Assembly: GCA_030704615.1 (NCBI GenBank)
Contig: CM060731.1
Coordinates: forward strand, 13,206,001-13,270,000
Reading direction: 5' to 3'
From: Takakia lepidozioides
Lineage: Eukaryota > Streptophyta > Takakiopsida > Takakiales > Takakiaceae
Length of the DNA: 64,000 bases
This document shows positions 45,329-55,768 of the stretch, in pieces; positions within the stretch are counted from its first letter, which is position 1, and the number at the start of each line of letters is the position of its first letter. Below the pieces are notes generated by a model. The model was not told the DNA's origin. It ran no database searches and saw only the letters and a program-made list of their open reading frames with translations. The translations under genes and the position numbers were made by a program.

Positions 45329-46477
45329 GCTGTGGCTCTGTCCAATCGGTACTACATTTTCCTCGTGGTAGCAGGAAAGCATTGCCACTAAGACATTTAT
45401 GAAAATCTGAATTTTTGTTGATCTGTGGGTGTATGAGTCAACTCATTTGGAAGCATGTGTCAGTTGAATATCAGAAACAGCAAGTTCCTCAACCAGGTTT
45501 TCCTTGCCTTTGCATCAATGAGAAGTAGGTTTTGTGCTTACTATAAACCTTTGTGCCCATTTTTCATGTGGCAAGTTTGATATATATACAGTGGGTAAAC
45601 ATGTGCCCAGATCATGGACTTGCTGTATTTTTGTGCTGAAGTGTGTATGTTTCTGCTTAGAGTTGTGGTCCAATTGACTACAGAGAGGCACAAGAGGAAT
45701 TACTGTCTCCATTCTTCCTTGAGGTCTTTTTCCTCGCCATCCTTGAACTTGTATGCTACATCAGTAAACACTTTCAAGCACCATGATGTGGAACCTTAAG
45801 GTTTTTGGCCAAAATCAGTGTCAGTAAACAGTAAGAAGTTCACAGACTAGGGGTATTTCTCTGTTGTCAGGTTTTGAAATCCTAATGCAATCATGCCTGC
45901 CCTAAGCTTCCATTTGTTCTTACCAACTGCACAAATAATCCCTCTCATTACATCAAAATGGGGAGGATCGTCACTTCACTTTGAAACTCGGGGTGGTAAA
46001 CAGATGTCCAAGTCCCCAGGCTTTAATTTTACAAGGTCTTTAGTCGAGTTCAGTATCACATCCTCAGTATTCTCCATCAGCTCTGATTGTGTGGTCATCT
46101 TCTTTGTCAATTACCACTTCTAGCTTTGGCATGACATGATTCTTCAGCACTGCAACAGTCAAATACAATGCGTTCCTGATGTCGGTGACCTCCTCCTGTC
46201 ACCAGTTAGGACATAATTGAGAAAGATTTAGAACTTCAAGGGAAGGGTGCCAGCCTATATGACTTTGGTGAGCTTCTTTGCAGGGATATTACTATGGTGG
46301 TACTCTAAAGGAGATATGCAGCGCACTATCTTTTCTTTGTCACTGGTGTTTCTGTAATACAATAGCATGCCAGCTTGTTTATTCGGATTGAGCATAGTTT
46401 AAGTGTGCATGTATAACAGATTGTATGTATGTAGTATTTGATGATTAAGCCTTTGTCATCGTTAACTTTCAATATCA
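45146..46477. other. 3' region of the C2-domain gene and spacer
   Basis: No protein-coding gene is supported. A (TC)n microsatellite occupies about 45278-45323, roughly 130 bp after the stop codon and probably inside the 3' UTR. No unequivocal polyadenylation signal was identified. Open frames here are short and featureless. Confidence 0.5.
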
Positions 46478-46548
46478 GCACTGGTGGTCTAGTGGTAGAA
46501 TAGTACCCTGCCACGGTACAGACCCGGGTTCGATTCCCGGCCAGTGCA
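46478..46548 (+). tRNA. tRNA-Gly (anticodon GCC)
   Basis: The 71 nt fold as a standard cloverleaf. The acceptor stem GCACTGG pairs with CCAGTGC, with discriminator A at 46548. The D arm contains GGTCTAGTGGTAGAA, the internal A box. The anticodon loop has GCC (CCTGCCACGG region). The T arm is GACCCGGGTTCGATTCCCGG with a perfect B box. No intron is present and CCA is not encoded. A T run follows directly for pol III termination. It is apparently functional and delivers glycine at GGC and GGU codons. Confidence 0.96.
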
Positions 46549-46556
46549 TTTTTTTA
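46549..46556 (+). terminator. Pol III terminator of tRNA-Gly
   Basis: Seven consecutive T (46549-46555) begin immediately after the discriminator base, the standard RNA polymerase III stop signal. Confidence 0.85.
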
Positions 46557-48624
46557 ATTTGTTCAGTTTTTTCGTAGTTAAGCTTTTATTTTGAGTAACA
46601 CGAGTAACATGAGTCTCGTTTCTCGTCTCGTCTCTTTCGCAGGCAGCCGAAGCTTTCGCCACACTTATTATGGGTAATCTCCAAAATAACAGATTGTCTC
46701 CAAATTCTGCCCCAAACAGGCTTTCAGTAAGTACAAGGATTTTGCCTCCCAATTATGGAAAATTGGCCGGAGGACTTAAAGCCACTTCCACTAGCATATA
46801 TGGCAAAGACAGGCCGGCAGGCGCTATCCTTAACACTATGGAAGGGGCCACCACATGCCATTATGGCAGTTTGGGAGCTCGCCCTCCGGCTTGCCACCAC
46901 CTTACCCACCAGAATGGCATGTGGGGGGCCCATTCCATAATATGGAATCGCTCACCCCTTTGTCCCTCCAAATCTCCCATAGAGCTTTTTTCTTCATTGT
47001 CTCTTCATGTTAGATTGAGTACCTTGTCCAGGATGTGGTCGAGATTTGTTCACATAAGATATTTTGCTCGCCATCAACATACATGTTCTACGGTTCATCA
47101 CTATTTTTATGAGAGTGGTTTTGTCCCTACATCCATGTCATTATTTACTGTAGAGAGTAGAGCCAATATTTTTGCCCTGTTTTGTTTAAAGAGTATTGAG
47201 AACCTTATAAAAAAGATACCCTTCAACATATTTACTATTACTGGTTGAAGGTCATAAGATGGGGGGGGTGGTGCTGGATACAGTGTGGAGATGTTCTCAG
47301 AACAGGAGGACAATCCTCCTCGTGCAATTTGATGCAAAATGGGCTCATCTTGGAATGTGCAAACGCGAGGGAGACAGAATCTCACTATGCACAATATGGA
47401 TGCAGCTTACAATCTTGAATCTGAGCTCGTACATGCAAATAAAGATGAAATACAAGAAGCTGGATACTTTGACGAATAAATTCAACGAGAAGCATGCTTA
47501 TTGTACACGTAGAATGAGACGTGGGCCTTTTAATAGAATATATAGTGGGTTTGTTTGATACCAAACCAGTATTGATAATGCCCTTGAACAAACTCTTCAC
47601 ATTGACACCTGTAAAACACCACATCAATAATGCATTATTGATACCACCATGGTATCCAAATCTCAGATTTTTGCCAATACCAGTACTTCTTTGGTATCAC
47701 AACTGGACAAAGACCTCCATACCTAGTATCAACATGGTATCTTCAAAATACGATACCAATCCAACACTTATCTGTCATACCCCACCCACCCCCCGACCCT
47801 GAAATTACATGTCCTAAACCCTAAACCGACATGACGCAAGCCGCGTCAGCGTCATGTCTGACGTCACCGACGCAGATAATGGGGATCAGACAATACATGA
47901 TTATAATTGTTACCTTTGTCCTCCTACAACCAAAATCCAGTCTTATTATAAAGACAGTTGGGCAACGATGGGGCGACCGCCGGATGACGGTGGGGCGACC
48001 ATGGGGCAATCGCAACCGTTGGACGACGGTGGGGGACCAACCGCAGGACGGCTGGTGACCGCTCGACGATTTTCCGATCAAAAACATCAGTTGAAAATCC
48101 CTCGGTTGCCACCATCTCCCTCTCTTCTAGGCATTCTTCATCTTGGGATTTATTTAGTCAAAATATCCCTCCCTCTTGGATTTCCCTCTGCTCCTTCTCT
48201 CCAAATTGCAGACCTCTTCTTGTGTGGCTGGGAGTGAACCACCTCCCTTCACACTTTGCTTTCTTTGCAATTTTTGGATCTAATCACTTACTCCCAGGAT
48301 GGTAATTCAACTCTGATCATATTGGGAACCTCTCTCCTCCTCTTTAGACCTCCATCCCTGAAGACTCTCTTTATGCTATAAGGGTTCGCTCTTTTGTCGG
48401 GCCTTGTTAATCCCCACCCCCCGGATGACATTCTCCACTACACATGAAGCTTTCGTTGGTTTTTGGTAGCCCCAATTTCTTTGCTGCAATTTGACCCTGG
48501 TGAGTGGATATGGATGACTGAAAGTCATGATCCTTTTTTTTTGCTTACACCGTGAAACTGGGATATTCTCCTATGAATCGTCCCTCTCTTATGATGACTA
48601 AGTGGAATACTAAGTGGCATCACG
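46557..48624. other. Spacer without recognisable gene
   Basis: The longest open frame (46670-47248) lies over an inverted repeat (about 46848-46866 with 46913-46931) and has no recognised similarity. Around 47940-48060 short GGGGCGACC / GACGGTGGGG motifs repeat. A 15-bp CCTAAACCCTAAACC stretch at 47813 is too short to count as telomeric repeat. Nothing further can be supported. Confidence 0.4.
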
Positions 48625-48893
48625 GACTGATAGGAGATAAATGCACGGTGAGGTGGTTGGGAGGACTGGATGGTTTCCAGTACTGTGCACAGTATAGTTT
48701 GACATAGAGTAAACCAGTGGGACAAGACAAGATTTGAGATAGATGATTGTAATATTTGATATCAGAGCGGTTCGAGTCTCTGAATTATGTGATTTATGAG
48801 TCAACTCACGTACGGGTCTGGTAGTTCTTTGCTAGAGAACAGAGACGGGTTCGTTGATAAGGCAACATCGATGGAAGGAGTGAGCTAGTCACA
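48625..48893 (+). repeat. LTR end, primer-binding site and leader of gypsy element D (left copy of an inverted pair)
   Basis: TGATATCAGAGC at 48757-48768 differs by one base from the initiator-Met primer-binding site TGGTATCAGAGC. It has LTR-like sequence before it and a leader after it. The whole 270 bp returns as a diverged inverted copy at 51047-51318. Confidence 0.7.
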
Positions 48894-49321
48894 ACGGGCT
48901 CATGGGTCTGCACCAGCGGTGAATTTTGAAGTGGAGTGAAACAAACAACTCTCCTGATGATGAAGTGGTGATAAAAGCTTCATTATTTGCTCAAACTCTT
49001 CGTGAAGCTCTTGCACGCGGTATTCGAGATCGGATTGACTGTTGCAGGCGTGAGATCCAACATGACACCTGGAGGACCTGTGGCAAGTCATCCTAAACAA
49101 CCTGCAATTAATTAGCCTTTAAGTCAACCAGTAGGGAACACGAGTGCACAAGGTGAGGTCCCACTCTCAGGCTTCTTCTAGCGATAGTCATCATGATATT
49201 GTTCAAGAAACTAAGAGAAGGACAGCTTATGAGTCTAGAAAGTTGAGCCCAACAGAGCTAAACTACGAAAGAGTTATTAGCCATCATTCATGTTATGAAG
49301 GTTTGGCGGCATTACCTACTG

Positions 49322-49840
49322 GGGAGGGAGTTTAGGATAGAGACAAATCATGAGAGTCTGAAGTATCTAGCCACAAGTCCAACCTCAGTCGTAGACAATA
49401 TCGTTGGGTAGAATTTCTTCAGCGGTTCTTTTTTTATTTGCAGTATGTGAAAGGAAAAGAAACTGTAGTGGCAGATGTGTTGTCCAGAAGAAAATGGGCA
49501 AATGCTGTCTCTATGATCAGAAGTACAGTGATAGGTGAGATAAATGGTCAGTATATTAAAGATGCATATTTTGTTGCACCATTTGAGAACCTCCAGGGGA
49601 ATCAAAACCCAGGTTGTAGATTTCAAATTGAAGATCATGTATGATTGTCATAATATACCCATTGCAGGCCATCCCGGCTTTCAAAAAACATATCTCGTGG
49701 TCAGAAAACAGTTTTTCTGGCCTGGTATGAAAAGAAATATACGCGAATATGTTGAAAGATGTTACCCTTGTCAAGTCACCAAGACAGAACACATTAAGAC
49801 TCTTGGACTTATGTAGCCTCTGAATGTGCCTAGAGCATAA
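49322..49840 (+). pseudogene. pol: Ty3/gypsy RNase H-integrase fragment (element D)
   Basis: The end of RNase H (FRIETNHESLKYLATSP, then LQYVKGKETVVADVLSRRKW) is followed by the integrase zinc-binding domain (IPIAGHPGFQKTYLVVRKQF, FWPGMKRNIREYVERC, YPCQVTK). Two frameshifts separate these blocks, near 49395 and 49620. Protease, RT and gag are missing between the leader (48893) and here, so the element has a large internal deletion. The sequence stops at the CACTA-like insertion at 49842, before the integrase catalytic core. Confidence 0.85.
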
Positions 49841-49841
49841 T

Positions 49842-51046
49842 CACTACAACAAAAATGGGGGGGGGGGGGGGGGGGGGGGGGGGGTTGCGACGCTAGTCGC
49901 GCCCCCACGCCCCGCGCAGCGCTGAGCCTGCGACGCCGACCCCGCGACGCCTTTTTGCGACGCCCAACCGTCGCAAGGTGGCATGAAGGGGAAAGGGGGC
50001 CCCGTTGCAACAGATTTTTTTTTCTTGCGACACCCCGACATCGCAATACCATTTTTATTTTATTTTATTTGGACGTTGTGACCCTCAACGTCACAATTAT
50101 TATTATTATTTTGGGCTTTGCGGCCCTCAAACACACAAAAGCGTCGTTGGGGCACCCCGCTGCGACACCAGGGGGTCGCAACAATGTTGTAGTTAGTTTA
50201 GGTCGTTACAAGGATGTCGCTTGGGACGTTTGGCAGTGGGGCTGCAACAACGGCGACAACGCTGGGACTGGGGTTGGGGCTGGGGCTGGGGCTGGGGCTA
50301 GGCACTAAGGCTATGGAGGTTGCAAATCCCCGGCGTCACAAGAGGGACCCTCTTAGAAGGAACTTGAAAGAAATCTTGATATGTATATATATTTAGAGAC
50401 AACCAGTATGTAGCCCAGTGGTAATGGACACATACCACGTTGGATGTGGTTGTGGGTTCAAACCACGGTCTGGTGTGTCATGAAGGTGTCCACCTTTCAG
50501 CTGGAATGCAATAGCCCTTGTGGTGAAGAGACATCATAAGTTACGCTCCATTCGGGAGGCGTCATTTTTTTTTACTTTTTTATATATTTAGATTGCTTTT
50601 GTGATACATAGATATATCGTAGGTGTGTTAATTAGTCTGTAGTATCTTAGAAATGTTATAACGTGGAGGTCATGGGTTCAAGTATGCATTGCTTGTAGAA
50701 CAATGAACATATCGCCATTGGACAGAACCGGAGTCAATGGTCAACAAGTTTTTGAAATTCAAAATTTCCACCTGAATTCAAATGTACCCCCTTAAACTGC
50801 GACGTCCGGGCGTGGCACTTTGCGGCCCCTGGACGTTGCTAATTCGGCATTGCAGAGTAGGATTGGTTTTTTTTTTTTTTTTTTTTGGTTGCAACGCCTG
50901 GGTGTCGCAAGTCGCCCCGACGTCACAAATTTGCGACCTCCATTGGTCGCAAATTTGCGACGTTTTTTTGGCGACCCCGTTGCGACGGGCGTTGAAAATT
51001 TGGCCCCTCCCCCCTGCCCGAAAATGGTTGTTTTGCGACGTTGTTT
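49842..51046 (+). mobile_element. CACTA-like insertion rich in GCGACG repeats
   Basis: It begins CACTACAACAAAAATGG, a sequence typical of plant CACTA ends, then a 28-base G run (49857-49884). Many TTGCGACG / CGTCGCAA motifs lie on both sides (49885-50190 and 50800-51046). Repeated short motifs near both ends resemble CACTA subterminal regions. No matching right-hand TIR (TAGTG) is found, so the right limit is set where the inverted leader copy begins. No transposase is inside. A SINE and a widespread repeat occupy the middle. Confidence 0.5.
50398..50580 (+). mobile_element. tRNA-derived SINE with target duplication and an empty-site paralogue in the window
   Basis: The A-box-like TAGCCCAGTGG is at 50411-50421 and the B-box-like GGGTTCAAACC at 50454-50464; the 3' end is T/A-rich. 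The element is flanked by TATATATTTAGA at 50386-50397 and 50581-50592. The paralogous repeat at 63813-64000 reads straight through this point without the SINE. This proves the boundaries. The same SINE lies inverted at 30793-30951. Confidence 0.9.
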
Positions 51047-51318
51047 TGTGACTGGCTCACTCCTTCCATCGATGTTGCCTTATCAACGAACATGTCTCTA
51101 TTCTCTAGCAAGGAACAACTAGACCCGTACGTGATCTGACTCATAAACCACAGGATTCACAGACTCGAACCTGGCTCTGATTCCAAATATTACAATCCTC
51201 TATCTCAAATCTTGTCATGTCCCACTGGTTTACTCTATGTCAAACTATACTGTGCACAGTACTGGAAACCATCTAGTCCTCCCAACCACCTCACCGTGCA
51301 TCTATCTCCTATCAGTCC
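51047..51318 (-). repeat. Inverted copy of the element D LTR end, primer-binding site and leader
   Basis: This is the reverse complement of 48625-48893 with scattered changes; the primer-binding site is further decayed here (GGAATCAGAGCC). The two copies enclose 2.15 kb holding the gypsy D fragment and the CACTA-like insertion. A head-to-head pair of elements or an inversion would explain it. Confidence 0.75.
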
Positions 51319-51539
51319 CCGTCTCGGAAATCTAAGTATCAAACTATCACAAGAGGCACTGACTGATTGTATCCTTCTCACTGCTATGCAATCAGATCTC
51401 TGCACACGCTTCCCAATCTCTCCGAAATAGGGGTTTATATATCAATCCAGCACGTCCATTAATGACTGCCTAGTCATCTTTTCTTGTCACAGTTCTATTC
51501 TCATCATATCTTTTTCTATTACAGGTAACCCCCTCTTTT

Positions 51540-52180
51540 CTCTGCTTGGACAATGCTCCATCTATTCTTGGTATGTTGCATGGCAGTGCTCCGTTTATAT
51601 CCTTATCTCAAAGCTGTCACAAGTCCAAATAAACCCAGAGACGTTATATCACGTGGCTTGCCTTGGAAGGGTATTTGGGAAGATATTTGGAAGAAAGATA
51701 GAGCGATGAAAGTCTCTGCTTCCTCTAGAAAGTGGCAAACAGATTTCTCCCTGTTTTTCGGTTCATTTCAGAGAACTTGGGGGTCTGTTCATGTTGTCAC
51801 AACAGATCATCTGAAATGATTGAACACTGCATTCTTCTTTGCACAGCTCCCTTCCTGGTTTGGAAGATGGTTCTTCATTTCTATTCTGCCTGGAATCCCA
51901 ACTGCTCCACTCTTCCTTCTCTTTTGCTTTTGAATGTTTCCTCTCTTGTTATTTGGAGCACTGTCCAGTGTGCGCAGCCCTTCATGCTCACACATTATGG
52001 AACATCTGTTCCAGCTCGATCTATGATGGGAAGTCTCCATGTGCTCGGGTTATTTTGCATAGAATTCACTCAGATCTTCTGTCTGAAGCCAGGAAAGCCT
52101 GGTCTATGATCTGTGCAGCTGTTCCTAGATGCTCACAAGGAAGGATGATGCAACTATTCACTACTATTGACAACACCTAG
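51540..52180 (+). pseudogene. C-terminal zinc-finger region of a LINE-type reverse transcriptase
   Basis: The reading CSCCHNRSSEMIEHCILLC (51786-51842), followed by W and hydrophobic spacing, matches the zinc-binding region (C-x2-C ... E-x-x-x-H-x-x-x-x-C) found after the RT domain of plant non-LTR elements. Later ARKAWSMICAAVPRC (about 52090) is shared with the LINE tail at 28400-29057. The frame shifts at least once, and no RT domain remains upstream. Confidence 0.6.
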
Positions 52181-52359
52181 GCTAAGGGCGGCAAGCTCTG
52201 CTCTAGATCCTCTGGATGAATGGCGAATTGGATTGGATGAATGTAGGATGAATGCTCGATGAAAAATGAGGGATGAATGAACCATGGATGACTGTAATAA
52301 GATTGATTGTGAAACAACATGAACGACGTTGAATGAAGTGTGGCCATCCACCAGTTCAA

Positions 52360-53260
52360 AGTTATACAGATTTGCCTCACGTATTTTGAGAGTGCAGTCC
52401 CCATCTTCATTGGCCACATGGCTGGAATTTGAGGTTTGCTTATCACCGACTCAAGAATACTCCCCATCACGCAACGCTTCATGTCATCAGGACAGAACCA
52501 GAACTTGTGAGGTCTGGCTTCTCGCGCACTATAATGCTTGAACAATCTTGTGAAAGTCGGGGCAGGAGTCCCGCCAGGGGCTCCACAAACCATAGAGGTG
52601 CACTTGACAAATGAGGCTGCCCTGATAGCGGAACATTTCACTTTTGATCCTTGGGATCCGAGAAGTTGTCCCTATCGTGGAATTGAGCAGGCCATCAACG
52701 AAGCAATGGACTTATACCGCAAAAACGTTGTCACAGCGTTCACCAAAAAACTTCGCATAGCTGATCCTAGTCTCGGTGCAGGATTCTTGGACCAGGTGTG
52801 GCTCCATTGGAACAAGAGTGGCAAGCCTGGAACTCTGACCTTGTCCTCCGTCAAGCAAACAACTTTCATTTCATGGGGCCTTTCAGCGATGTCGACTGGG
52901 ACAAGTGGCTCCATAAAGCGACATTTTGGTGCCAGGTGCAGAAGTCATCCTGCCTTTGTCCTCGCAATAACTTGCATCGAAATTACAATTGTTTGTAAAC
53001 GCATCATAACATAAGCTTTTGTCTTGGGAGCTGGAGGAGAGGGGTTTGGAAATTATCGAGCAAACTCTTCATGACTTCAAAATCGAGGTGGCTGAACCCG
53101 ATGAATCTTTCGGCACTTTCATACAAAGGTGGAAAGAGATTGTTTGGAAGTATGCCTTCTTCCGTGAATTCGTAGTAGAGGGGGGAACGCGCTCTAACAT
53201 GTTCAATGCACAGTACAATGGGGAGCAGGCAACGAAGCCAGCCATTTATAGGTTAGAATG
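52360..53260 (+). pseudogene. Unidentified decayed coding region
   Basis: One frame reads VPIFIGHMAGI, stop, LLITDSRILPITQRFM, then the open NNLVKVGAGVPPGAPQTIEV to FTKKLRIADPSLGAGF (52538-52800). Stops in the first part occur mainly as TAG or TGA. A second coding-like stretch is at 53019-53260 (ESFGTFIQRWKEIVWKYAFF). Composition argues for a former protein, but I cannot name the family. A further related-looking piece is at 53956-54330. Retroelement ORF and captured host gene are both possible. Confidence 0.4.
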
Positions 53261-53315
53261 GAACTGCATTCCCATTTGCATTTGCTTCCTTTTAGACCCG
53301 ATTGCACACTATGTT

Positions 53316-53468
53316 CAGGCTTGCGTTAACGCAAGCCTGATTACAGTATTTGATGTGGCTACATACCCTGGTATCACAGACGTTTCTGTACACACATTGT
53401 GGCTTTCTTGGATTTGCACAAGTGCACAGAGTGTAGGAAAGGGGACTAGTTCCAGAGCAGGTAGAGTG

Positions 53469-53502
<34 letters not shown>

Positions 53503-53587
53503 TAAAACAAAAGGGGGCTGGTTTCAGACCAGTGTTCAGGCTTGGGTTAACGCAAGCCTGACTAAGAGAGCGTTTTTTTTTTTTTTT

Positions 53588-53618
<31 letters not shown>

Positions 53619-53837
53619 TGTGGTTGGTATTTCGGAAAGGGGACTGGTTTCAGACCAGGGTTCGGGCTTGCGTTAATGCAAGCCTGACCAAGAGTGTAAT
53701 TTTATGTAATCTTTCTGGAGTCTTGGGAGTCTTGGGATGTAAGATGTGGGGTTTGCCTTTTCCTTGGATTGGGGAAAGAGTGTAGGAAAGGGGACTGGTT
53801 TCAGACTAGGGTTCAGGCTTGCGTTAACGCAAGCCTA
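53316..53837. repeat. Array of four GGCTTGCGTTAACGCAAGCC palindromes
   Basis: A perfect 24-bp palindrome centred on GTTAAC lies at 53316-53339. Near-perfect copies are at 53537-53560, 53663-53686 and 53814-53837. Three are preceded by GGGACTGGTTTCAGACCAG, itself a hairpin (CTGGT ... ACCAG), and followed by CTGACCAAGA or similar. Units are 125-220 bp apart. Between them are a (TA)n run (53471-53500), a T run and a run of G (about 53574-53618). No coding sequence is present. Confidence 0.85.
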
Positions 53838-53955
53838 ACCAAGATTGTAATTTTATGTAATATTTCCACCACGTATTCATGCTTGCGTATTCATGCAACA
53901 TGCGTATTCATGATTGCGTTGACGAAAGCATGAATACGGACAGTGGGCAGTATGG

Positions 53956-54330
53956 TTGAACGGGGAGAAGAAACCCTTTGCATGCGAGCTCGTATTTGTG
54001 GATATTCCCGACGAGCTTTCAATCCCCGACGTTCCTCCGATGGGTGTGACTCCTGCTTGGAATGCATGGGACGACCGTTACTGGCCTTGGGTCTTTAGAT
54101 TCTGTGGGCACTTCTTGGCTGACAATGGCTGTCTGCTCATCCTCCAAGCAGCCAATTCGAAGTGTCGGCACTAGCTCGCCAATTTTCTCAAGTCGGATGG
54201 AATGAAGGTGATTAAAAGTTGGAATGGGGTTAGCAGCTTGCCACACAAAAAGGGGGGCTTCCCAAGCCAGAAGGTAGATTCTCATTTCGTTGTTTGTTTT
54301 CAACCCTCCAGAAATTTCACTACGGTTTTG
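53956..54330 (+). pseudogene. Unidentified decayed coding fragment
   Basis: The reading FACELVFVDIPDELSIPDVP, WNAWDDRYWPWVFRFCGHFL and ADNGCLLILQAA, then a TAG, then LANFLKSDGMKVIKSWNGVS continues in frame to about 54320. The hydrophobic-strand pattern ending DNGCLLIL resembles a Rossmann-like fold such as some methyltransferases, but no diagnostic motif is present, so no function is assigned. It may be the 3' part of the gene relic at 52360-53260. Confidence 0.4.
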
Positions 54331-54977
54331 ACTCGTCTGTTTTTCGTTTTTTCCTGTCCTTCTCCCGTACCATCCTTGCGTTGCCGCAAGCATGGTGCAA
54401 GTGTTCCCGTTAGTCTTTCCCCGGCCCTGGCTTCGGTGCCCACTCCAGTGTCTTCCCTGTTTTAATTGCCAAGACTCGTGCTTTCGACGCGCACTGTCTT
54501 GTAAGAGAACGCCACCCATCCACACCATCTTCCGTGAATGAGTTCAAAGTCTTGAAGGGGGGGGGGGGCATGTTGACTCCTCCTGCGATCCGGTGGATGA
54601 TGATTTCATCTACAACTACGTGGATGCATCACTTACAGTGATGCGGACATCCGGAGAGCCATGGAGAGGTGCACAGGAGAAGAGTCCGGCCCACTAGTAA
54701 AAAATCCGGCTTTTAGGTCTGCTATTTTCCAGTCGTATCAGCCTTTTATGACTGCATGACTGCCCAGTCAGATAAACCCAATCAGTTGTGACAAATGAGT
54801 CGTAAGCGCCATAGAGTCGTATCTGCCAGTCGTGGAGCTCACTGTTGACGTGGCAACGAGGACACCTAATCATAGTCATTGATAAGACCGTAATAATTGA
54901 CTGCGAATCCATGTCAGCTTCACGTGGAACGGAAGGGATATGCCACGTGTCACGACAAAGGGAAGGTGACAAGGTCT

Positions 54978-55450
54978 TCACGACTGGCATATACGACTTT
55001 GGAGGATTAATCCTAGGACAGCATGTGGAGAATACCGGGAAGGACACGTGGCACGACAGGGTGACATCCGCAGATTAACCCCCAGGACACCACGTGGATT
55101 AGACTGGACATGACGCGTGGGGTGACAGGGTGAGGGAGAGGGGGTCTTCCAAGACTGGTATGTATGACTCCCACCGACTAACCCCAGTGCCACACGTGGC
55201 GCAAATGGGACATGACACGTGCTAGGACAATGGGCTTCGGGAGGGGCTTTCGTGACTGGCATGTATGACTTCGGACATTTAATGCCAGGTCCACACGTGG
55301 AGTCAAATTACGCAGGGTGGGGGTGGTCGTTATGACTGGAACATATGACTTCTATGGTGCTCTGTGGAGTCTGGATATAGCACGTGGCACGCGTATGGGC
55401 GAACACGAGGGGGTTAAAGTGGCACGTGCCAGAGGCTCTGTGGATGGGAG
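54978..55450. repeat. Subterminal repeat array of the truncated CACTA element
   Basis: Units share GACTGGCATATACGACTT, a following TTAAT-CCAGG region and a CACACGTGG motif. They recur at about 54984, 55153, 55253 and 55333. The palindromic CACGTG core appears many times. Clustered repeats close to the ends are binding sites for the TNP1/TNPA protein in En/Spm elements; the same role is inferred here. Confidence 0.6.
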
Positions 55451-55768
55451 GTAGTCCTATACATGAGCGTAGTCCTGGGCCTGACTCTAGCAGCATTGAA
55501 ACATAAAGCACCATTCAAAGCGAAAACACCATTGAAACATGAAAGCACACTTCAAATTGGAGCATCAGTTCAAATACAACGTGAGTTAATGATCTGAGAT
55601 CATTTCCATAATCTAATCTGGTGCCGCTACAAAATGCACAAAGCTGCAAAGTCTAAGTAGACTTCCAAATGCCTGAGCAGAAGATGTATACACTGGCATC
55701 TCTCGGACTGGTGCAATCCTAACACATGGCAGATGATGCACTCAAAAATTGGGGCAGTCAAATGCTCA

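Noticed and set aside
46670-47248. 192-codon open frame on the plus strand
   Set aside because: No recognisable domain, composition not protein-like, overlaps a short inverted repeat, and no start context or neighbours to support it.
47813-47827. CCTAAACCCTAAACC resembling plant telomere repeat
   Set aside because: Only two units; this occurs by chance and in many promoters, and no longer array is present.
53956-54330. Assignment of this fragment as a second methyltransferase
   Set aside because: Only a hydrophobic-strand pattern supports it. No SAM-binding or catalytic motif can be pointed to.
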